From assembly GCA_023442755.1 (NCBI GenBank), contig JAEZXS010000280.1, forward strand, positions 1 through 19,020: DNA of 19,020 nucleotides. Reading direction: 5' to 3'. This document shows positions 6,729 to 13,923 of the stretch, in pieces. The notes beneath the pieces are model-generated. The model was not told where the DNA came from, made no database searches, and saw nothing but the letters and a program-made list of their open reading frames with translations. This DNA comes from Pseudomonadota bacterium. GTDB taxonomy: Bacteria; Desulfobacterota; Syntrophobacteria; Syntrophobacterales; Syntrophobacteraceae. A program made the position numbers and the translations under genes. Position 1 is the stretch's first letter; every line of letters starts with the position of its first letter.

Positions 6729-9195
6729 GAAGGTCATACGCATCGGGGGAATGAGCTGCGCGGCATGCGTACGGCGAGTCGAGGAGGGGCTTAACGCCCT
6801 TCCGGGCATGAACCGGGCTTCCGTGAACTTTGCGACCTCGAAGGCGACGGTCGAATTCGACCCGTCTATCCTGGGTGAAGACGGCATCAGGAAGAAGATC
6901 GAAGAGATCGGATACGAAGCGCAGCCTGAACCGCAAACGGATTCGGGAACCAGGAAGACGACCGTCATGGTGGGCGGGATGACCTGCGCGGCGTGCGTCC
7001 GCAGGGTGGAAAACGCCCTGAAATCCGTTCCGGGCGTGGAGAACGCTTCGGTCAACCTGGCGACCTCCCGCGCCTCCGTCGAGTACTCCCCGCAACTGGC
7101 CGACTGGTCCGCCCTGAGAAAATCCATAGAAGACGCCGGGTACGAATACCTCGGCATCCATCGGGAGGAGGCCGGAGACCCGGCCGAAGCGGCAAGGCAG
7201 CGGGAGGCCGGCGACCTGACGCGCAAGGTGATCGTCGGGGCCGTTCTGAGCATCCTCGTCATGGCCGGCAGCATGCCGCACTCCATTCCGTTTCTGCACG
7301 CGATCCCGCAACGGACGATGTTTTTCATCCTGCTGGTCCTGACCACCCCCGTGGTGTTCTGGGTCGGGAGCCGGTTCATCGTCGGCGCCGTCAAGGTCAC
7401 GCGCCAGAAAACCGCCGACATGAACACCCTGGTGGCCATCGGTTCGCTTTCCGCCTATGTCTATTCCGCCCTGGCGACTTTGTTTCCGGGCTTTTTCTCG
7501 GAAGCGGGGATCGAAGCCTATGTCTATTTCGACGGGGCGGCGATGATCGTCACCCTGGTCCTGCTCGGGAGGCTTCTCGAACTGAAGGCGCGGGGCAAGA
7601 CGTCGGAAGCGATCAAAAAACTGATCAAACTCACGCCGAAAACGGCACGGGTCATCCGTGGCGGCGCGGAAATGGACATTCCCGTCGAAGAGGTGGGGAA
7701 GGGCGATTCGATCCTGGTGCGCCCTGGCGGACTCATCCCCACGGACGGGACAGTTTCGGAGGGAAGCTCCGCCGTTGACGAATCGATGCTCACGGGCGAG
7801 AGCATGCCGGTCGCCAAGGAACCCGGAAACGACGTCTTTGCCGGAACGATAAACCAGAGCGGAAGTTTCACCTACACCGCGACGAAGGTGGGGAGCGAAA
7901 CCGCACTGGCCCAGATTATCAGGCTTGTCGAAGAGGCCCAGGGCTCGAAGGCCCCGATTCAGAATTTTGCCGACAAGGTCGCTTCGATTTTTGCGCCCGC
8001 GGTAATCGCCATCGCGGTCGTGACTTTTCTCATCTGGTATTTTGCCGTGCCCGGCCACGTGTTGAGCCGCGCCCTGTTGAACTTCGTCTCCGTTCTCATC
8101 ATATCCTGCCCCTGCGCGATGGGGCTCGCCACCCCGACGGCTGTCATGGTCGGAACGGGCGTCGGGGCGGAAAACGGGATCCTGATCAAGGGCGGGGAGA
8201 GCCTGGAACGGGCACACGCCCTGGATACGGTCGTATTCGACAAGACGGGCACCATTACGGTGGGAAAGCCGGACGTGACAGACGTCCTTGCGGGTGAAGG
8301 AAACGACGAGGCCGGCGTGCTGCGCCTGGCGGCGGCGGTCGAAAGCCTGTCGGAGCATCCTCTTGCCGGGGCGGTCGTAAAAGAAGCCCGCGAGAGGAGC
8401 ATCGAATTCGAGCCGGCCAGGGATTTCGAAGCCGTTTCCGGCTTCGGGTCTTCGGCGATGGTCGAAGGAAAGACGGTTGTCATCGGAAGCCGGAAGTTCC
8501 TCGAATCGAGAGGGATCGAGGTCAACCTCGGGGAAGCGGCTGAAAAGCTGGAAAGGTCCGGGAAGACATGCGTCTTTGTCGGTTCGGACGGGAAGACCGC
8601 CGGGCTGGTGGCCCTTGCCGACACGATCAGGCCTTCGGCGTCGGAGGCCGTAAGGCTGCTGAAGAAAAAAGGCCTCGACGTGGTCATGATAACCGGCGAC
8701 CGGAAGGAGACCGCGGAGGCGATCGCACGGCAGGCCGGGATAGACCGCGTTCTGTCGGAAGTCCTGCCCGGGGAAAAGGCCGGGGAAATCCGCCGCCTTC
8801 AGCAGGAAGGAAGGACGACGGCCATGGTCGGGGACGGCATCAACGATGCACCCGCCCTGGCCGCAGCCGACATAGGAGTTGCAATCGGGGCAGGAACCGA
8901 TGTGGCGATCGAGGCGAGCGACATCACGCTCATCCGCGACGACCTGCTGCTCGTGGCATCCGCAATGGATCTTTCTTCGCTCACCATGCGCGTTATCAAG
9001 CAGAATCTCTTCTGGGCCTTCTTCTACAATACCATAGGAATTCCAATTGCCGCCGGCGTGCTCTACCCCTTTTTCGGAGTCCTGCTCAACCCGATGTTCG
9101 CGGCCGCGGCGATGGCGCTCAGCTCCGTTTCCGTGGTCACCAATGCGCTGCGCCTCCGGCGGGTATGGAAAAAGCACTCCGCAAACGCGCAGTAA
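6715..9195 (+). CDS. copA: Cu(I)-exporting P1B-1 type ATPase
   Basis: A complete 826-residue transporter that pumps Cu(I) out of the cytoplasm using ATP. Two N-terminal HMA domains carry GMSCAAC (C15, C18) and GMTCAAC (C91, C94). Then follow the membrane segments; the actuator loop with LTGES; the intramembrane SCPCAMGLATPT motif with CPC at 465-467; the phosphorylated Asp in DKTGT (D509); the SEHPLA motif with His 548 in the nucleotide domain; and GDGINDAPALA (D707, D711). In the last two helices the YN pair (Y771, N772) and MALSS (M800, S803, S804) are the residues that define Cu(I)/Ag(I) specificity. All key residues are present. ATG 6715 lies inside copZ. No CueR- or CsoR-type regulator gene is in the window. 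Confidence 0.97.
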   Translation: MNLAKKVIRIGGMSCAACVRRVEEGLNALPGMNRASVNFATSKATVEFDPSILGEDGIRKKIEEIGYEAQPEPQTDSGTRKTTVMVGGMTCAACVRRVENALKSVPGVENASVNLATSRASVEYSPQLADWSALRKSIEDAGYEYLGIHREEAGDPAEAARQREAGDLTRKVIVGAVLSILVMAGSMPHSIPFLHAIPQRTMFFILLVLTTPVVFWVGSRFIVGAVKVTRQKTADMNTLVAIGSLSAYVYSALATLFPGFFSEAGIEAYVYFDGAAMIVTLVLLGRLLELKARGKTSEAIKKLIKLTPKTARVIRGGAEMDIPVEEVGKGDSILVRPGGLIPTDGTVSEGSSAVDESMLTGESMPVAKEPGNDVFAGTINQSGSFTYTATKVGSETALAQIIRLVEEAQGSKAPIQNFADKVASIFAPAVIAIAVVTFLIWYFAVPGHVLSRALLNFVSVLIISCPCAMGLATPTAVMVGTGVGAENGILIKGGESLERAHALDTVVFDKTGTITVGKPDVTDVLAGEGNDEAGVLRLAAAVESLSEHPLAGAVVKEARERSIEFEPARDFEAVSGFGSSAMVEGKTVVIGSRKFLESRGIEVNLGEAAEKLERSGKTCVFVGSDGKTAGLVALADTIRPSASEAVRLLKKKGLDVVMITGDRKETAEAIARQAGIDRVLSEVLPGEKAGEIRRLQQEGRTTAMVGDGINDAPALAAADIGVAIGAGTDVAIEASDITLIRDDLLLVASAMDLSSLTMRVIKQNLFWAFFYNTIGIPIAAGVLYPFFGVLLNPMFAAAAMALSSVSVVTNALRLRRVWKKHSANAQ

Positions 9196-9233
9196 AGTCA
9201 AAGCCGCTCCATCTGCAATTTTTCCGCATCCAT

Positions 9234-9262
9234 TTGCATTTTCGAAGAACGATTTTTATATT
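9234..9262 (+). promoter_or_regulatory. Candidate sigma-70 promoter for the rubredoxin gene
   Basis: TTGCAT (9234-9239) and TATATT (9257-9262) are separated by exactly 17 bases in a locally AT-rich stretch between copA and the rubredoxin gene. The -10 matches 5 of 6, the -35 only 3 of 6. Transcription would begin about 50 bases before the ATG. This would make the redox genes independent of copA. Confidence 0.4.
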
Positions 9263-9317
9263 ATGCGCTCTTTGCATTGCAATTACCGCGGTCAACATCT
9301 AAAAACGGAGGGGAACA

Positions 9318-9476
9318 ATGGACAAGTATGTGTGCACGGTCTGCGGGTATGTCTACGATCCGGCCCAGGGCGATCCCGACAATGGCGTCGCTCCCGGAAC
9401 GAAATTCGAAGATCTACCCGATGATTGGGTTTGCCCTGTATGTGGTGCACCGAAAGAAGACTTTGAGAAAGAATAG
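9318..9476 (+). CDS. rd: Rubredoxin
   Basis: A 52-residue one-iron electron carrier. The iron site is made by [10 protein letters not shown] (C6, C9) and [12 protein letters not shown] (C39, C42), with the standard spacing and length of anaerobe rubredoxins and the conserved aromatic core (Y11, Y13, F30, W37, F49). The start ATG follows a strong GGAGGGG ribosome site (9307-9313). It lies 48 bases upstream of a ferritin-like diiron protein. Rubredoxins commonly pass electrons to rubrerythrin-type peroxidases or to flavodiiron oxygen reductases, so the pair probably acts in oxygen or peroxide removal in the cytoplasm. Confidence 0.97.
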   Translation: MDKYVCTVCGYVYDPAQGDPDNGVAPGTKFEDLPDDWVCPVCGAPKEDFEKE

Positions 9477-9486
9477 TTCGTCAAGC

Positions 9487-9502
9487 CTCGACCGGGGTCG
9501 AG
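9487..9502 (+). other. Short intergenic hairpin between rubredoxin and ferritin-like genes
   Basis: CTCGACCGGGGTCGAG is a perfect palindrome with a 6-base stem and CGGG loop, 10 bases after the rubredoxin stop and about 20 before the next ATG. It has no T-run, so it is more likely an mRNA processing or stability element than a terminator. Confidence 0.35.
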
Positions 9503-9524
9503 TGGAGAAAGGGGACAACAGCAG

Positions 9525-10016
9525 ATGGGTTACAGTTTTAATGCGGGAGAAGTATTCGATATAGCCATTCACATCGAGGAAAATGGAAAATTTTTCTACG
9601 ATGAGAGCCAGAAACGCATCGACAATCAGGATGTTAAGAAGCTTTTTGCTGATCTTGCCTCCCAGGAAATAGAGCACAAGAAGAAATTCGAATCCCTCAA
9701 GGCGCAGCTTCCCGCCGGGTCGAAAACATCCACCGTATGGGATCCGGATAACGAGCTGGACCGGTATATCAAGACCATGGCGGATGAACACATATTCGTC
9801 ACCAGCGCCGGAGTGAACGAGCAACTCGCCGGGATTACGGATACGAAGAGCGCCTTGAAGATGGCTATCGAATTCGAAAAGGATTCAGTCATTTTCTTCC
9901 TGAGCCTCGAAGACAACACGACCCAAAGCGATCGGGAACTGATAAAAAGTCTTGTCAAAGAAGAGCAGGAACACCTCAAACGGCTTACCTTAGAATTGAT
10001 GAAGCTGAAGAAGTAA
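9525..10016 (+). CDS. Ferritin-like diiron protein (rubrerythrin family, no rubredoxin domain)
   Basis: A 163-residue four-helix-bundle protein. Diiron ligand motifs appear as paired EEN...FYDE in helix 1 (about 18-27), SQEIEHKK in helix 2 (about 46-53), EFEKDSVIFF in helix 3 (about 117-126), and EEQEHLKR in helix 4 (about 145-152). The arrangement matches rubrerythrin-type ferritin-like domains. It lacks the C-terminal CxxC rubredoxin module of classical rubrerythrin. The separate rubredoxin gene just upstream may supply that function. The probable role is peroxide reduction or iron handling in an anaerobe. It is followed by a hairpin at 10033-10051. Confidence 0.88.
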   Translation: MGYSFNAGEVFDIAIHIEENGKFFYDESQKRIDNQDVKKLFADLASQEIEHKKKFESLKAQLPAGSKTSTVWDPDNELDRYIKTMADEHIFVTSAGVNEQLAGITDTKSALKMAIEFEKDSVIFFLSLEDNTTQSDRELIKSLVKEEQEHLKRLTLELMKLKK

Positions 10017-10032
10017 AAATGCAAGCTTCATT

Positions 10033-10051
10033 CGGGAGCTGTCCACTCCCG
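10033..10051 (+). terminator. Candidate hairpin terminator after the ferritin-like gene
   Basis: CGGGAG and CTCCCG pair perfectly around a 7-base loop, 17 bases after the stop codon. Only a weak TAATT follows, so termination may be partial. Confidence 0.35.
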
Positions 10052-10123
10052 TAATTCATCTGCCGGCAACTATTCTTCCCCATACAGAGAGTCCCCTTTC
10101 CGGCCGGCATGGAGTGGCGATCT

Positions 10124-10369
10124 ATGATCGATAACAGGGTTAAAGTCTACACGACCCCGGACTGCAATCTTTGCAAGCAGGCAGGGAAGTTTCTGACCGA
10201 GAAGGGTGTGGAGTTCGACTTTGTCGATATCACTCGAGACGATGCAGGCCTCCAGGAGATGCGGAAGATATCCCGGGGAGCAAAGAGGGTTCCCGTCATC
10301 AAGGTCGGGGACAACGTGCTCGTGGGATTCGACAAGGACGAGCTGGAAAAAGCTTTGAGCAGCGTCTGA
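10124..10369 (+). CDS. Glutaredoxin-like thiol oxidoreductase
   Basis: An 81-residue thioredoxin-fold protein with the redox pair CNLC (C14, C17) after VKVYTTPD, a cis-proline in KRVPVIKVGD, and the GFDKDEL helix start. The size and dicysteine centre match NrdH/YruB-type glutaredoxins, which reduce disulfides in the cytoplasm with electrons from glutathione or thioredoxin reductase. I chose ATG 10124, which has GGAG 9 bases upstream, over ATG 10109, which has no ribosome site. The nearby rubredoxin, ferritin-like protein and nitroreductase suggest a redox-defence neighbourhood. It is followed by a strong terminator-like hairpin. Confidence 0.9.
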   Translation: MIDNRVKVYTTPDCNLCKQAGKFLTEKGVEFDFVDITRDDAGLQEMRKISRGAKRVPVIKVGDNVLVGFDKDELEKALSSV

Positions 10370-10399
10370 GAAACCGGACCGCAAACAGTCATAAAACCG

Positions 10400-10459
10400 C
10401 CCTCCCAGGGGAGTTCCACGCCGGAGACCCGGCGGACTTCCTTCCGGAGGGTTTTTTTT
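10400..10459 (+). terminator. Rho-independent terminator or attenuator hairpin
   Basis: The outer stem CCCTCC (10400-10405) pairs with GGAGGG (10446-10451), and the inner stem CGCCGG (10419-10424) pairs with CCGGCG (10429-10434) around AGAC. Eight T residues follow at 10452-10459. The T-run ends only 10 bases before the ATG of the HEAT-repeat gene and just ahead of its ribosome site, so besides ending the glutaredoxin transcript it may control read-through into that gene. Confidence 0.7.
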
Positions 10460-10469
10460 AGGATTTTAT

Positions 10470-11195
10470 ATGACAGGGACACAGCATGACTGCGCGAGCC
10501 ACCGGCAGGCCGGCAGCATCGTCCTGAGAAAACGCATCCGGTCCGCCCTGGCCTCAACCGATTTCGAAAAGGCCCTGGACGAATTGGGCCTTCCGCCTTC
10601 GAAGCTCATAAATCCGCTGCTCTCGTTTCTATACGAAACGGACGAGACGATCCGGTGGCGGGCCGTCCGCGCGGTCGGGATAACGGTTGCCCGGATGGCC
10701 GAAAATGTGCCGGAGGAAGCCCGCAGAATCATGCGGAGGCTCATGTGGAGCCTCAACGACGAATCGGGCGGTATCGGCTGGGGCGCCCCCGAGGCGATGG
10801 GCGAGATCATGGCCGAGAGCGCTCTGCTGGCCGGCGAATATTACCGCATCCTGATTTCCTACGTGGATGAAGAAGGAAACCTCCTGGAACACGACGCCCT
10901 GGAAAAGGGGGCGCTCTGGGGAATCGGCCGCCTCGCCCGGGTCCGTCCGGAACTGGTGCAGCCGTGGATTCACGTCCTCCTCAAACAACTCCGTTCAGCC
11001 GACCCGTCGCGCAGGGCGCTGGGGCTGCGCATCCTGGCTTCCCTCATGCCCGACGGCGCAGCCGCACCACTGATTTCCTTGCTCACCCAAGACGATTCCG
11101 AAGTCCGAATTTACGACGACGGGGAATTCAAAACATTCCGCATACTCGATCTGGCCTCGAAAGTACTGGAAAGGGTTGGAAATCCTGCGGCATAA
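10470..11195 (+). CDS. HEAT-repeat protein of the DVU0298 type
   Basis: A 241-residue helical-repeat protein. Repeat-like units include DETIRWRAVRAVG at about 52-64, the conserved block MWSLNDESGGIGWGAPEAMGEI at about 91-112, EHDALEKGALWGIGRLA and SADPSRRALGLRILASL. From memory this pattern is that of the conserved protein family named after Desulfovibrio DVU0298, found mainly in deltaproteobacteria. No catalytic function is established; HEAT repeats usually make protein contacts, and related PBS-lyase repeats occur in proteins that handle cofactors. The start has AGGAT 7 bases upstream and follows directly on a terminator-like hairpin, so its promoter or mode of read-through is unclear. Confidence 0.8.
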   Translation: MTGTQHDCASHRQAGSIVLRKRIRSALASTDFEKALDELGLPPSKLINPLLSFLYETDETIRWRAVRAVGITVARMAENVPEEARRIMRRLMWSLNDESGGIGWGAPEAMGEIMAESALLAGEYYRILISYVDEEGNLLEHDALEKGALWGIGRLARVRPELVQPWIHVLLKQLRSADPSRRALGLRILASLMPDGAAAPLISLLTQDDSEVRIYDDGEFKTFRILDLASKVLERVGNPAA

Positions 11196-11327
11196 CCCCT
11201 CCGCCAATCCGCCCGAACCCTGCGCGCACTTATCTCGATGATTAATAGTGCAACTTGAACCTGCTCCATTTCAGCTACGAATAGGTGAAGCATCTTATTT
11301 CTTTGCCCCCTGATACATGGAGACGGC

Positions 11328-11963
11328 ATGGAAATCATCGAAGCGATAAAAACGAGGCGGTCCATCAACTTCTTCCAACTCGACCGGGAAGTTGCCGAGG
11401 AAAAAATCCGGGAGCTTCTCTCGCTGGCAAACCTGGCGCCATCCTCCTTCAATCTCCAGCCCTGGCGGGTGGTTGTCGTCAGGGACAAAGAACTCAGGCG
11501 GACTCTGCGCGCCTGCGCCATGAACCAGCCGAAGGCGGAGGAAGCGTCTTTTATGCTCATCATCGTTGCAGACCCGCAGGGGATGGAACTGAACCGGGAA
11601 CGGATGCTCCAGAGCTGGCTGGAACTAGGCTACATGAAGAGCGAGGAACAGAAGGAGCCGATGCGGGGCATGATAGCCGGACTGTATGGCGAACAGGACA
11701 GCCTGACCAGGAAAGTCTTCGCGGTGAAGAACGCATCGCTTTTCGCCATGACCCTCATGATCGCCGCAAAGGGGCTCGGGCTGGAGGCCCACCCCATGGA
11801 CGGCTTCGATGAGGCCTGCATAAAGAAGGAATTCAAGATTCCCGAGGACAAGATCATCCCCATGCTGATTGCGGTCGGTTATAGGAAAGAGGGGGCTACC
11901 CTGCTGCCGCGGGCATTCAGGAGGGATATCGACGAGTTCACCGGCTTCGACGCCTATAAATAG
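11328..11963 (+). CDS. Nitroreductase family FMN oxidoreductase
   Basis: A 211-residue protein of the nitroreductase superfamily. It opens with the FMN phosphate site IKTRRSINFF (R10, R11), has the conserved APSSFNLQPWRVVVV at 37-51, and ends with the glycine- and acidic-rich HPMDGFDEACIKKEF and MLIAVGYRKEG blocks. Members act as homodimers with one FMN per site and reduce nitro groups, quinones or enones with NAD(P)H, so the natural substrate cannot be deduced. ATG 11328 has a GGAGACGG ribosome site. The gene stands alone, 132 bases after the HEAT gene, with a longer gene-poor region after it. Confidence 0.92.
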   Translation: MEIIEAIKTRRSINFFQLDREVAEEKIRELLSLANLAPSSFNLQPWRVVVVRDKELRRTLRACAMNQPKAEEASFMLIIVADPQGMELNRERMLQSWLELGYMKSEEQKEPMRGMIAGLYGEQDSLTRKVFAVKNASLFAMTLMIAAKGLGLEAHPMDGFDEACIKKEFKIPEDKIIPMLIAVGYRKEGATLLPRAFRRDIDEFTGFDAYK

Positions 11964-12334
11964 CGGCAGGAACCGGAGGCTGTTTCAGCATCGATTTGGC
12001 GATACGAGGATTGGAATAAACCCTCTCTCCTCGAGTTCGAAGCATACGCTCTTTGCAGCCAATTGTTTTTGAATATCGATTATTAAACCGCAATGTATGA
12101 GAAACAATGCCGATTGAGCTGTTTTCTCATGGGCTGGTCCTCCTTGGGCAGTTGTTCCAAGCTGCCCTCGCGGGGTAGCACTTGGTGGATCAGCCCATTT
12201 CATCTTATTCAGTTTAGGCGCGGAACGGGAAACTCGTAAGTATTTTCTATTTTATTCTCCGCCCGGTGCGACGGTGCTCAATGGAAACTGAATGTTTCCG
12301 GTCTGAAAGAGATCTCAAAATCATTTCCCGGGTG
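11964..12334. other. Gene-poor stretch with nested hairpins
   Basis: No convincing gene is seen in these 371 bases. The notable content is at 12098-12197. First comes an imperfect pair TGAGAAACA (12098-12106) / TGTTTTCTCA (12120-12129). Immediately after it an outer stem TGGGCTGGTCC (12130-12140) pairs with GGATCAGCCCA (12187-12197), one position being a G-U wobble. It encloses an inner perfect stem GGGCAG (12146-12151) / CTGCCC (12162-12167). CTTGG and CCAAG inside offer an alternative pairing. It could be a small RNA, a mobile-element end or a decayed REP-type structure. It marks the boundary between the conserved block and the rearranged accessory region. Confidence 0.45.
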
Positions 12335-12844
12335 CTATTTCCCCAAGGCCGCAGCCAAGCGCGGAGGGATGGGTTTCATTTGATATTCCTGCGGTATGGA
12401 AAGCTCATTGATCTGTTGTTTGAGGGTATCAAGTTCCTCCTGCTTTGCCATTCTTGCATCGCCCTGTGCAGCCGAGAGCTCCGTAGCCTTGGCGGAAATC
12501 GTATCGGATAATGCTGCCCGTGTTTGGATTATGGTATTTCTCTCGGAATCTTTCTGTTTTTTGATTGCCGCCTCGTGTTCCTCCCAGATCAGGAGGGTGA
12601 ATTTCTCGCCGGTTCGGGCCTCATGCTCCGCGAAAGTCTCCGTGACAACACAAGCTCTCTCGCGAGGGGCCAGGCTGCTCTTCTCGCTGTCGGTCAACGC
12701 GGCGAGCCTGGCTGCCCGGGTCTGGTTGGTGTAGCGGACATATCCAAGAAGATATTGAATCTCTTTCACTATCTTCAACGTTGTATAGCCACTCGGGAGC
12801 ATCCTGGGCGTGAGCCGACACTTGATGATCGTTTCCATTTTCAT
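12335..12844 (-). CDS. Hypothetical protein with C-terminal coiled coil
   Basis: A 169-residue protein I do not recognise. The first part (METIIKCRLTPRMLPSGY, then KIVKEIQYLLGYVRY) looks globular. From about residue 85 to 150 it is rich in Glu, Lys, Ala and Gln with heptad-like spacing, as in a coiled coil, and it ends with IPPRLAAALGK. There is no signal peptide. ATG 12844 and ATG 12838 are both possible starts; neither has a strong ribosome site. A plus-strand fragment of an adhesin-like gene directly abuts its 5' side, so this frame may be the displaced 3' part of a larger minus-strand gene rather than a gene with its own start. Its neighbours are surface-protein fragments, so a phage-tail or surface role is only a guess. 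Confidence 0.5.
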   Translation of the reverse strand: MKMETIIKCRLTPRMLPSGYTTLKIVKEIQYLLGYVRYTNQTRAARLAALTDSEKSSLAPRERACVVTETFAEHEARTGEKFTLLIWEEHEAAIKKQKDSERNTIIQTRAALSDTISAKATELSAAQGDARMAKQEELDTLKQQINELSIPQEYQMKPIPPRLAAALGK

Positions 12845-12849
12845 CTGTA

Positions 12850-13187
12850 TCCAACTATGGGATCTTTGCCAGTGGCTCCAGTGCCGCGGCAGGGACCGGA
12901 GGGGTGGTTAAGAATTATACGGCCTCTTTGACACTTCCGACAGGCTCATCATCGACAACAACAAACTACGGCCTGCGTATCACCGGCAATGGCGGAGCGG
13001 CGGCGGCGAATTACGGGATCTATAACGCCAGTACGGCTGCCAACTATTTTGCCGGAAACCTGGGTGTAGGAACTTCGAGTCTCAGTGACGGAAGCTCGGC
13101 TCTGGTATTCGGGGCCGGCACAAAACCATCAGCGGGTGCAGGGCTTTATGGGGCATATGATGCTAATAACAAAATGATCCTCAAAGT
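12850..13187 (+). pseudogene. Inverted internal fragment of a tail-fibre/adhesin-like gene
   Basis: The plus-strand frame is open from 12829 and from about 12850 reads SNYGIFASGSSAAAGTG, NYGLRITGNGG, NYGIYNASTAANYFAGNLGVGTS, then GAGLYGAYDANNKMILKV. These G/S/T/N-rich NYGIY repeats and the LGVGTS motif are typical of the middle of tail-fibre or intramolecular-chaperone (S74-like) surface proteins. It has no plausible start of its own, and after about 13187 the frame runs into antisense of the opposite gene. The minus-strand gene at 13192-13740 is the matching 5' part (TSTGIYANGLTANGNAITSG) and stops resembling the family exactly where this fragment begins. An inverted piece of one gene explains both. 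The fragment overlaps the nonsense tail of that gene. Confidence 0.65.
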
Positions 13188-13740
13188 ATTTCCCGCTTGT
13201 AATGGCGTTTCCGTTGGCCGTAAGGCCATTAGCATAAATACCTGTAGAAGTAGTCACCGGCTTGGTTCCGTTATTTGCCAACTGGTTTACCAATAATCCG
13301 GTATAGGATCCGATCGTCCCGGAATAGCCGCTGCTCACAATGGAATTGACGTTTAACGAGCGCATCTGTGTAAGATTAACTGAAGAGCTATCGACGTTTC
13401 CGGTTATGGCCATTCCGTTCACTGATCCGGCTGACGGACCGGTCGGCACCAACCTCGGCTTGAACTGAATGGTCGAGAGGTCGGTTGTGCTTGAAAAATT
13501 ATAGATATTGCTGAAATTAATTACAGGGGTGTTTTCGGTTGTATATGAGCCGGTGTCCGCTATCCCGCCGGCACCCCATGTCGCACCGTCTGCAAACCTG
13601 GTTGTACCGGCGATTTCCAATGTATTCGAGGGGCTTGCTGTTGACCCGACTCCAATCTTGCCCGTGACTATCAAATCCCCGTCAGCATAAACGAATGGAG
13701 CACTCAGTAAGAGGATGAGCAGCGCAATAATCGATTTCAT
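13129..13740 (-). CDS. Secreted tail-fibre/adhesin-like protein, truncated by rearrangement
   Basis: A 203-residue frame that starts with a clear signal peptide (MKSIIALLILLLSAPFVYADG) behind a strong GGGGAGGGAAAC ribosome site. The mature part begins DLIVTGKIGVGSTASPSNTLEIAG, the standard opening of bacterial proteins that resemble phage tail fibres, followed by beta-rich S/T/G/N repeats up to GIYANGLTANGNAITSG near 13192. The last 20 or so residues (KYFEDHFVISII...) come from antisense of the plus-strand fragment and are foreign. The protein lacks its C-terminal part and any chaperone domain. The likely original role was a surface or extracellular fibre. The upstream gap holds hairpins that may end transcription from the preceding minus-strand gene. 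Confidence 0.7.
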   Translation of the reverse strand: MKSIIALLILLLSAPFVYADGDLIVTGKIGVGSTASPSNTLEIAGTTRFADGATWGAGGIADTGSYTTENTPVINFSNIYNFSSTTDLSTIQFKPRLVPTGPSAGSVNGMAITGNVDSSSVNLTQMRSLNVNSIVSSGYSGTIGSYTGLLVNQLANNGTKPVTTSTGIYANGLTANGNAITSGKYFEDHFVISIICPIKPCTR

Positions 13741-13788
13741 GTTTCCCTCCCCAGCACACATTAGTTGATGTAGAGTTCCAAAATTGAA

Positions 13789-13824
13789 GGGCATGGCCTT
13801 GCCAATCGGTGCCCCTTTTTTCTT
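13789..13824 (+). terminator. Weak terminator-like hairpin
   Basis: GGGCA (13789-13793) pairs with TGCCC (13810-13814), followed by six T residues on the plus strand, C and three more T. No intact plus-strand gene ends here. A second GC-rich hairpin, GGGGC/GCCCC around TCGG, lies at 13832-13845. One or both may end the minus-strand gene at 13924-14670. Confidence 0.3.
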
Positions 13825-13923
13825 TGATCGGGGGGCTCGGGCCCCAAATCGGGAACTTGTTTTACCCTATCCATGGAAATGTTATGCGGCAGTCGACGAA
13901 TCGATTGTCGAGCCGGAATGGTG

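Noticed and set aside
6700..9201. 833-codon minus-strand open frame opposite copA
   Set aside because: It mirrors the intact copper ATPase codon by codon; its composition (many Arg, Gly, Asp, His) is that of an antisense shadow.
11255..11283. Possible promoter TTGAAC before the nitroreductase gene
   Set aside because: The -35-like hexamer is fair, but no acceptable -10 lies at 16-18 bases.
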